Assembly: GCA_002787535.1 (NCBI GenBank)
Contig: PCXB01000050.1
Coordinates: 72,205-136,204 of the forward strand
Reading direction: 5' to 3'
Origin: Deltaproteobacteria bacterium CG11_big_fil_rev_8_21_14_0_20_45_16
Lineage (GTDB): Bacteria > Bdellovibrionota > UBA2394
Length of the DNA stretch: 64,000 nt
Position 1 is the stretch's first letter; the number at the start of each line of letters is the position of its first letter. The notes under the pieces are model-generated. The model saw only the letters and a program-made list of their open reading frames with translations, had not been told where the DNA came from and ran no database searches. This document shows positions 57,086 to 64,000 of this stretch, one piece after another. Made by a program: the position numbers and the translations under genes.

Positions 57086-57934
57086 ATGCCGATAAAGAAC
57101 ATACTTTTGCTGATGGGAGTTTCCTTAGTTTTCATGGCGTGTGCTGGGCAAGACGCAGACTTTGAAGAGGCAGCCTATTTGAATGGAAGAGGAAGTGCGG
57201 CTGATGGCGCTAAGGCGGAGAGTCTTGTCACGCCCTATCTAAATTCAACAGATATGAAGACAAGGATCGAAGCCAATCGACTTTTTATGGGAGCGAAGGT
57301 GGCGCGTGCAAGAATTTCAGCGCCTAAGATCATCTCCAATCTTGTTCACAAGGATTCAGATGATACAGTGCAGGTCCTCAAGGGCGCCCTTGGTGCGAGC
57401 TTTGATGGGGCAGCGGCTAAGGTTCATTTGGCGGCTGGCTTTGCGCAGCTTGAGATCTTGTTGGAGGATGCAGACTTTCAGGCTATTGATGCGACGACGC
57501 CACATCTTTTGCGTGATCGATCGGGCCTTCATTTTAGTTATGGGATTGGAAAGTTTTTATATTCTCTCGTAATAGCTGCATCGGATTCAGGTTTGTTGGC
57601 CATAGAAGATGCTGGCGGCGAATTTGCCGCCGCGGATTGCGACTTAGATACGACTGGAGCCAACGAGTTTGCGACTGTTCTGATTGAAGCTCGATCTCAA
57701 TTTGCTCAAGCTGGGCTGGACGATAATGAGTTAAAGACCAAGATCGAAAACGATCCTTCCGCTTATGATGCTTTGGATTCAGGGGTTCCGATTCCGGATT
57801 TGGGTGCTCCTGATTCTAGCAATAATGCCTTCAATGATTTTGTTCAGAATATTCAGTCTGATGTCGATTCTGGCTTGACGGGCCAGTCGGATATTAACGA
57901 TCTATGCGACTATCTTGTGACTCAGACCAACTAA
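57086..57934 (+). CDS. Predicted lipoprotein
   Basis: Lipobox FMAC after a hydrophobic N-terminus; SD AAGGAG; no known domain. Confidence 0.7.
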   Translation: MPIKNILLLMGVSLVFMACAGQDADFEEAAYLNGRGSAADGAKAESLVTPYLNSTDMKTRIEANRLFMGAKVARARISAPKIISNLVHKDSDDTVQVLKGALGASFDGAAAKVHLAAGFAQLEILLEDADFQAIDATTPHLLRDRSGLHFSYGIGKFLYSLVIAASDSGLLAIEDAGGEFAAADCDLDTTGANEFATVLIEARSQFAQAGLDDNELKTKIENDPSAYDALDSGVPIPDLGAPDSSNNAFNDFVQNIQSDVDSGLTGQSDINDLCDYLVTQTN

Positions 57935-57944
57935 GGGGAAAGCG

Positions 57945-59102
57945 ATGAGAGTATTAATAATTATAGGAATTGTTTGTTTCAGTTTTTCAGCGCTTCAGGC
58001 GGACCCTATATCATCGAACGAAAGGCCGAGAGGTCAAATGATGGGTGGCGCGGGGCTTGCCCTGACGGGGGATAAGGATTCTGCCATGATGAACCCGGCC
58101 AGCTTGGCCGATGTAGAAGGGACCGACTGGCAACTCTTTCCAGTGCTTATTGAAGTGCCCTTTGCCGTGGACACGCTTCAAACAGGCCTTGACTATAATG
58201 ACGCGCGAGACGGAAATGATACGGCTGCAAAGAAAGCGGCTCTAGAAAAATTTCTTCGGGAAGCTGGTTCTAGCTCTTACCGAACGCGGATGAATCTTTA
58301 CCCTTCTTATACTCGTCGCTATATGCACTTTGGACTGCTCTTCGACACCTTAGCGGACGATAATTTTAGAATGGGTGGCCTTGGATCAAATCAGTTGATG
58401 GAAGCAGGGGACACGTCAATAACGGCTGGTGCTATTTTGTCGGGTGGTTACGGATTTGATAATAACAGCATTCAAGTTGGAGCGACGCTTCGCCCCATGT
58501 ACCGAGTATCTCCATTCGAAAATTATGACCAACGTGTCCTTGATGTGGCGGCAGGTAAGAACGCTGGATCCTCGGTCCAAAATCAGATTTTTGGAAACGA
58601 CGCCGCGAAAAGAACTGCCATGGGTGTTGCGGTTGATGCGGGCGCAAAATATTGGCTTCAAACTTATGGTTCACCGGCGGATGGGTTTTACTCTCGCTTT
58701 GTTAAGCAATGGAAACCTAGTTTTGGTGTTACCTATCAGGACATCGGAAACACTCGCGTCATGACGGACAAGAACCTTCCTGCCGATATTAAGCAAAGTG
58801 TTTCAGTCGGAATGGCTGTTCAACCTTCTTGGCGTTTTGTCGAGACGGCATGGGCTTTGGATTTTCGAAATGTAACTGACGAGAAGGCGATTTGGAATAA
58901 ACTACATTTCGGAGCGGAAGCCTTACTTTGGAAGTTTTGGGCCATTCGTGCGGGCGTAAGCCAGGGGTATATTACTGGCGGGATGGGAATTAATATTCCC
59001 TTCTTCGAAATGGATGTGTATGTCGCAGCCAAAGAAGCTGGGAGTTATGCAAGCATCGACGAAGTTCGTACGATTGGACTTAGATTGTCACTCACGCTGT
59101 AA
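57945..59102 (+). CDS. Predicted outer-membrane barrel protein
   Basis: Signal peptide, RGQMMGGAGLALTGDKDSAMMNPASLADV (FadL/TraF-type N-terminus), beta-rich. Confidence 0.65.
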   Translation: MRVLIIIGIVCFSFSALQADPISSNERPRGQMMGGAGLALTGDKDSAMMNPASLADVEGTDWQLFPVLIEVPFAVDTLQTGLDYNDARDGNDTAAKKAALEKFLREAGSSSYRTRMNLYPSYTRRYMHFGLLFDTLADDNFRMGGLGSNQLMEAGDTSITAGAILSGGYGFDNNSIQVGATLRPMYRVSPFENYDQRVLDVAAGKNAGSSVQNQIFGNDAAKRTAMGVAVDAGAKYWLQTYGSPADGFYSRFVKQWKPSFGVTYQDIGNTRVMTDKNLPADIKQSVSVGMAVQPSWRFVETAWALDFRNVTDEKAIWNKLHFGAEALLWKFWAIRAGVSQGYITGGMGINIPFFEMDVYVAAKEAGSYASIDEVRTIGLRLSLTL

Positions 59103-59110
59103 CGAGGAAG

Positions 59111-60253
59111 TTAAAACACCCCGCCAAAGAATCCGGACTTCTTCTTTGATTTATTCTTAGAAGAAGTCTTCTTTGAATTTTCATTTTTAGTTTTGTCTGA
59201 GGCTTCCGAGATGAGTTCTTGTTCAAGCTCTTTAAGAATTTCTTGGCCCCGTTCGCTTAGTTCCTCAGGTGTATGTATTTGCAGCTCAACATACAAATTT
59301 CCGCGGCGATCACTTCGCAAGTCCTGAACACCTTCGTTTTTTAGAATTTCAACATGTGGAGTTTTAAGATGTTTGGAGATCTTAATCGATTTGTTTCCTT
59401 GAAGACTCGGAACGTCAATCGTGCCTCCCATTACAGCCGTAGAGAAAGGAATATAGACTCTCGTATAGAGGTCGGCACCATCGCGCTCAAAATTTGGATC
59501 GCTTTCCACTTCAATCTCAACATAAAGATCTCCCAGGCCACCACTTCGAGGAGCCGCCTCGCCTTCATTTTGAAGCCGAAGTCGGATTCCAGTATCCACG
59601 CCGGCAGGTATATTGACTTCAAGCTCCGATGTTTTCTGCTCAAGTCCACGACCCTTGCAAGTCTTGCATGGCTTTTTGATAATCCTTCCCTCGCCCTCAC
59701 AATGCGGACAGGTTTGCGCTATTGAAAAGAAGCCTTGCCGAACGGCTACTTGACCTCGACCATCGCAAGTTGGGCAGGTCTCTGCTTTGTAGCCTTTCTC
59801 ACAACCTGAGCCCTCACATATCGAACATGACTGAGCCCGTTCAATTTCAATTGTTTTTTTGACCCCCTGAACGGCCTCCCAGAAACCAATCTTCATTCGA
59901 TAGCGAAGGTCACGCCCCCTTTGGGACTGTCGTTGTCGACGCCCACCGCCGAAAAAGTCTTCAAAGATAGTCTGGAATCCTTCAAAGATGTCCTCACCCT
60001 GGCCAAAGCCCGAAGTAGAAAAGCGACCTTTTAACCCGGCATGGCCAAACTGGTCATAAAGACTTCGCTTTTCGTTATCACTTAGGATGTCATAGGCTTC
60101 TTGGGCTTCTCTAAATTTTTCAGCTGCTTCTTCGCCTTGATTTCGGTCGGGATGGTACTCAAGTGCTAGCTTTCGATAGGCTTTCTTAATCACAACTTCA
60201 TCGGCCGTGCGCTCGAGCCCCAGCACCTCGTAATAGTCCCTTTTTGTGGCCAT
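59111..60253 (-). CDS. dnaJ: Chaperone DnaJ
   Basis: J domain with HPD (YHPDRNQG), four zinc-finger repeats [32 protein letters not shown]; Lys/Ser-rich tail. Confidence 0.96.
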   Translation of the reverse strand: MATKRDYYEVLGLERTADEVVIKKAYRKLALEYHPDRNQGEEAAEKFREAQEAYDILSDNEKRSLYDQFGHAGLKGRFSTSGFGQGEDIFEGFQTIFEDFFGGGRRQRQSQRGRDLRYRMKIGFWEAVQGVKKTIEIERAQSCSICEGSGCEKGYKAETCPTCDGRGQVAVRQGFFSIAQTCPHCEGEGRIIKKPCKTCKGRGLEQKTSELEVNIPAGVDTGIRLRLQNEGEAAPRSGGLGDLYVEIEVESDPNFERDGADLYTRVYIPFSTAVMGGTIDVPSLQGNKSIKISKHLKTPHVEILKNEGVQDLRSDRRGNLYVELQIHTPEELSERGQEILKELEQELISEASDKTKNENSKKTSSKNKSKKKSGFFGGVF

Positions 60254-60312
60254 TTGTAAAAGTTAGGAATCAAAACCTGGTCTGTCAAACACTTGGGCTA
60301 TAAACTCAGTAC

Positions 60313-60876
60313 ATGAGGTTAAAACCTGAAGAAATCAAGCTTTTGGCGACCAACTGCGGGAACAAAGTACTTGAGGATTCAAAAAACACATTCAAGGTTC
60401 CTCGGGCTAAAATCTTTGAGGCGATCGAAACCGTCTTACGTGAACACTTCGAAGAGGAGCGTCGCATCGAAGATCAGGCCCAGAAACTTTTATCTGATCG
60501 GGCTCATGAATACGAAGGTATCCAGAAGTCCAAGGCGATATACATGATCAAGAACCAGATCGCTAAAGAAAAGGATTTCATTCTTTCGGGTTCGTCGCAG
60601 GGCAGAATGAGTGCCGATAAGATTTCTCATATGGGGCATTTGATTGCAGATAAACTCTATGACGATGATTTAATGGATTTTCCCGATGAGGATGATGGTC
60701 CAAAGTTTTTTAAACAAGTTTTAAAGGCCTTCTTCGAACAAGAAGATGCTATAGACGAAAAAGTAAGAAAAAAGATTTCGACACTATCCTCCCCACCCTT
60801 GGAACAGTCCAGAGACTGGGAGATTTTGTACAAAAAATATTCGGAAGAAGAAAAGAAGAGAATGGGTCACGAATAG
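60313..60876 (+). CDS. DUF507-type protein, apparently two repeats
   Basis: MRLKPEEIKLLATNCGNKV... and a second similar unit RMSADKISHMGHLIADKL... Confidence 0.7.
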   Translation: MRLKPEEIKLLATNCGNKVLEDSKNTFKVPRAKIFEAIETVLREHFEEERRIEDQAQKLLSDRAHEYEGIQKSKAIYMIKNQIAKEKDFILSGSSQGRMSADKISHMGHLIADKLYDDDLMDFPDEDDGPKFFKQVLKAFFEQEDAIDEKVRKKISTLSSPPLEQSRDWEILYKKYSEEEKKRMGHE

Positions 60877-60891
60877 GCGATTGATGCACCG

Positions 60892-60917
60892 CCATCTTGA
60901 AACTTCGAGATGGTTTT
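60892..60917 (+). terminator. Hairpin followed by a short T tract
   Basis: CCATCT (60892-60897) / AGATGG (60908-60913) inverted repeat, then TTTT. Confidence 0.4.
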
Positions 60918-60945
60918 GAAGCTCAAGGCCGTCTATTATTTTTAT

Positions 60946-61836
60946 ATGGTAACTCTTTCCACGGAAACCCTTCCCACTTTAGATGAGCTGATTAAGAAGG
61001 CCGGTGATCTCCAAATGATGCCGCAGACCGCGCGAAAGGTCATGGAGCTAGTCTCCAAAGAGAGCACGACAGCTATTGATTTGGCTTCCGTTATCGAAAA
61101 GGACGCTAATATAACGACCCGCATTTTGAAAATTTCCAATTCGGCCTTTTATGGTCTTCGCCAAGAAATTAAAACCGTTCAGCATGCAATTGTCATTTTG
61201 GGTTATAAAAGCGTTCGATCCTTAGTTGTTGCTTCCTCAAGTAAAGCCGTGCATAAGCGCTTTGGAATTACTGAACAGCTGATGTGGGATGGTAGCGTCG
61301 GAACGGCGATTTTTGCTCGGCTCTTAGCCAAAGGAAAGCGACCAGCCGTGGGAGAGTTAGCCTTTGTAGGAGGGCTTCTTCATAATGTCGGCAAGGCGAT
61401 TATGAATAATGAATGTCCCAAGGCTTATACCGAGGTGATGAAGAATGTTTACAATACCGGTACAACTTTTGCCGAAGCTGAGAAAAAAGTTTTTAAGTAT
61501 TCGCATCCTGAAGTCGGTTACGGCGTAATCACTCGCTGGGGATTGCCCGAGAATATCTCGAAGATTATTCGCTTTCATCAATTGTCGAGACTGGATCCAA
61601 ATGCAAAAGAAGAAGTCTTGAAGGCTGATGAGGATCTCCGAACGGCTCTGGCATGCGTCGAGGTTGCTGTCGAATTGTGTCGACTCTTGGGGGTTGGTTA
61701 TAAGGACAGAGTTCCAGATGTTAAATTGGATGCCTTAGAAGGTTCCAAAATCCTTGGTCTTGATTCGGCAAAATTGGATCAAATCGTTCCGATTTGCGAA
61801 AAAAGCTTCCTCGAAGAAAAAGCCATTTTTAATTAG
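60946..61836 (+). CDS. HDOD-domain signalling protein
   Basis: LQMMPQTARKVMELVS, ITTRILKISNSAFYGLRQEIKTVQHAIVILGYKSVRSLV, GGLLHNVGKAIM; ATG at 60946 preferred. Confidence 0.88.
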   Translation: MVTLSTETLPTLDELIKKAGDLQMMPQTARKVMELVSKESTTAIDLASVIEKDANITTRILKISNSAFYGLRQEIKTVQHAIVILGYKSVRSLVVASSSKAVHKRFGITEQLMWDGSVGTAIFARLLAKGKRPAVGELAFVGGLLHNVGKAIMNNECPKAYTEVMKNVYNTGTTFAEAEKKVFKYSHPEVGYGVITRWGLPENISKIIRFHQLSRLDPNAKEEVLKADEDLRTALACVEVAVELCRLLGVGYKDRVPDVKLDALEGSKILGLDSAKLDQIVPICEKSFLEEKAIFN

Positions 61837-61878
61837 TAACTGCATGAAACAATTGAATATTTTGGAGTGACAAAGATT

Positions 61879-61925
61879 GTTACTCAAGTTTTGACGCGTA
61901 GCGTCGAAGTAAAGCCTTGAGTAAC
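61879..61925 (+). promoter_or_regulatory. Long nested inverted repeat abutting the flagellin start codon
   Basis: GTTACTCAAG (61879-61888) / CTTGAGTAAC (61916-61925), perfect 10-bp arms; inner GACGC-gta-GCGTC (61893-61905). Confidence 0.7.
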
Positions 61926-61926
61926 T

Positions 61927-63426
61927 ATGTTTGGGGCTATCAACAATTCGTTGTTCATGTCGATCTCGCGCAGTTTAAATCGCGCCAGTCAAAGAGCGTC
62001 GGACTCCATTCAGCGCTTAGCTTCAGGTAGTCGTTTTGTATCTCCCACCGATGATCCTATTAATCAGCGTTTTGTAGAGCGACTCGACAGTCAACTCAGG
62101 GGAATGTATCAGGCCGGTTACAATATTGATAAAACTCTAGGTCTTGTGACGGAAGCCTCAAATGCTCTCCAAAATATGGAGGATATTGCGACTTCCCTTA
62201 AAGATCTGGCGACCCAAGCTGCGGACTCCAGTATTTCGTCGGAAGATCGCGCCTTGATCGAACAGGAAGCTGACATCCTGATGGAGCAGTTTCAAAGTTA
62301 TGCTAGTAACACCAGTTATGATGGCTTCAATCTATTGAATGGAAGCTTTGGTTCGAAAACCGTTCAGACTGGAGCTAACGCCGGACAGAATTTTAGCTTC
62401 AGCATCGGGGATGCTCGATCAACAGTTCTTGGTAAGCTTTCGATAATTTCCGGGGCCCAAGATTCTGGAGCCTATGCCATAGGCGATACCAACAGTCTGC
62501 AGATCAATAATGTTTATATAAATGCCAGTACGGATGATGGTTATAGTACTGCGGGTATTGGAGTCTCAGCGCTATCGAAAGCCAATGCGATCAACGCAAA
62601 ATCTAATGAAACAGGCGTAAAGGCCGAAGCATTAGCAACTATACAAACTCTATATTCCGATTTTGTAGGGCCTGGAACCTATACGGGAAGCCTTACGGAT
62701 GGCGACTTTCTAATCAATGGAGTCAGCATAACGGGAACCATTGGAGACGCAAGCCAGCTCGCCGATGCCATCAATGATCATTCGAGCACGACCGGGGTTA
62801 CGGCCAGTATTGATGGGAGTGGCGAGATTATTCTCGAAGCTGAGGATGGCCGCAATATTCAGCTGCAGATTTCGAATGCTTCAACGAACAATATCTTTGA
62901 CGTATTCGATATCAGCGCCAATGAGGGGGGCAGTCTGTTTGATGGTACAAGCATGGCCACACTTTCCTCTGGAAGTGATGGGTATGCGACGGGGGCGATC
63001 CAGCTCTATTCTTCGGACAGGATCGTAATCGGTGGAACGAGTCCAGAGGATGCCATTGACATTACTTCGGGCAGCTACAATCTAGATGCGGGCACATCAT
63101 TTCAGCATATTGATCTCAGCACGGCTGATGACGCGAGTTTGGCGGTCAAAATACTCGAGTCAACTGTCGCCGATATTTCGACACTTCGTGCGAATATTGA
63201 CGCTGTCCATAGTCGCCTGAGCAGCACAGCAAATACTTTGGTGCAGAGCGAAACCAATCTCGAAACTACAAAAGAGGCTGTAGGCGGGACCGATTTCGCG
63301 TTAGAGATCGCCAACCTTGCCATGGCTCAGTTTTTGCAAGATGCTAGTGTAGCGTCTTTAGCGCAGGCCAATGTTACGCTCTCTAAGGTGCAAGATCTGT
63401 TAGAGCCCTTAAAGAATACGGATTAG
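61927..63426 (+). CDS. Flagellin / hook-filament junction-like protein
   Basis: Flagellin N- and C-terminal helices (ASDSIQRLASGSRFVSPTDDP..QFQSYASNTSYDGFNLLNGSFG; ALEIANLAMAQFLQDASVASLAQANVT) and hook IN-like motifs in the middle domain. Confidence 0.9.
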   Translation: MFGAINNSLFMSISRSLNRASQRASDSIQRLASGSRFVSPTDDPINQRFVERLDSQLRGMYQAGYNIDKTLGLVTEASNALQNMEDIATSLKDLATQAADSSISSEDRALIEQEADILMEQFQSYASNTSYDGFNLLNGSFGSKTVQTGANAGQNFSFSIGDARSTVLGKLSIISGAQDSGAYAIGDTNSLQINNVYINASTDDGYSTAGIGVSALSKANAINAKSNETGVKAEALATIQTLYSDFVGPGTYTGSLTDGDFLINGVSITGTIGDASQLADAINDHSSTTGVTASIDGSGEIILEAEDGRNIQLQISNASTNNIFDVFDISANEGGSLFDGTSMATLSSGSDGYATGAIQLYSSDRIVIGGTSPEDAIDITSGSYNLDAGTSFQHIDLSTADDASLAVKILESTVADISTLRANIDAVHSRLSSTANTLVQSETNLETTKEAVGGTDFALEIANLAMAQFLQDASVASLAQANVTLSKVQDLLEPLKNTD

Positions 63427-63475
63427 AAAGTTTTAGGTATTTCGCAAATAGAAGTGGGTCATAAGGAGAACGATA

Positions 63476-63874
63476 ATGAAAATTCAAGGCGGTGGATCCG
63501 GAAATCCAGTTGATATCCAAAAAGTTCGTGCACAAAAGGAAAATGCGGCGGAGCTAGAAAAAAATTCTAAGGCCGCATCGAGCGATTGGGTCGATGCCAA
63601 ATTGTCCAAGACCTTAGCGTCGATAACCGAGGCCATCAAAGATTCAGGGCTTACAGCTGCGGAGCTACACTCCAATATCGACGAGGAGCGAGCTGGGGCC
63701 CTTTTGGACTCCTTCGAAAGGGTTGCTGAAGGTAGGCAGCCGCGGCTCGAGGATGATCAAATAATGGCCATGGCCGACCGCGTGGGGGAGTTCATGGATC
63801 TTAATCCTTCGGAGGCATCCTCCGCCTTTCGTCAGATTGACCGGAATCGGGTCGAAGATCTTCTTTCTTCGTGA
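63476..63874 (+). CDS. Small soluble protein of unknown function downstream of flagellin
   Basis: ORF with SD AAGGAG; no confident family match. Confidence 0.65.
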   Translation: MKIQGGGSGNPVDIQKVRAQKENAAELEKNSKAASSDWVDAKLSKTLASITEAIKDSGLTAAELHSNIDEERAGALLDSFERVAEGRQPRLEDDQIMAMADRVGEFMDLNPSEASSAFRQIDRNRVEDLLSS

Positions 63875-63919
63875 CCGACAGGGCTTGACCGGGTGTGAGA
63901 CTGCTTACTAAAAAGTGGC

Positions 63920-64000
63920 ATGTCTACACCCATACGTATTCGAGCTTATGATCATGTCAAAGTAACCTGTAAAGATATTCCAGCTTTTGAAAATTCCATT
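63920..64000 (+). CDS. Partial CDS running off the window (MSTPIRIRAYDHVKVTCKDIPAFENSI...)
   Basis: Open frame from ATG 63920 to the window end; not in the ORF track because of its length. Confidence 0.45.
   Translation, partial: MSTPIRIRAYDHVKVTCKDIPAFENSI

Noticed and set aside
63476-63874. FlgM (anti-sigma-28) call for the gene after flagellin
   Set aside because: Position and size are suggestive, but the conserved FlgM C-terminal helices were not recognised.

Overview
The window is 64 kb of gene-dense, mid-GC bacterial chromosome. Gene content (dcw cluster, flagellin, FHA-GGDEF, PilZ, AmgK/MurU) suggests a Bdellovibrio-like or other delta-type lineage, but this is inferred from gene content only. 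No rRNA, tRNA, CRISPR array, prophage or IS element was recognised. Main blocks: (i) queA-tgt-yajC-secD-secF-recJ; (ii) a compact dcw cluster rsmH-ftsL-ftsI-murE-mraY-murD-ftsW-murG-murC-ftsQ-ftsA-ftsZ with no murF, murB, ddl or mraZ; (iii) a minus-strand operon convergent on ftsZ encoding an alpha/beta-hydrolase-like membrane protein and two ArsA/Get3-like ATPases; (iv) a HEAT-like protein paired with a catalytically degenerate HD-GYP protein; (v) FHA-GGDEF plus two hotdog proteins; (vi) nusA-infB-rbfA-truB-rpsO-pnp; (vii) xerD-scpA-scpB; (viii) amgK-murU; (ix) proS, an outer-membrane barrel and a pseudo-HtrA; (x) dnaJ, DUF507, HDOD and flagellin genes. The most interesting signals are: the ArsA-like pair, whose motif losses are complementary and predict an obligate heterodimer with one composite active site; a Tgt lacking two of the three zinc-ligand cysteines; an HtrA-like lipoprotein with all three triad positions replaced; a dead HD-GYP; a pnp leader with mutually exclusive hairpins and a mini-uORF; and a long hairpin abutting the flagellin start codon. 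All family calls come from reading motifs by eye; no searches were run.
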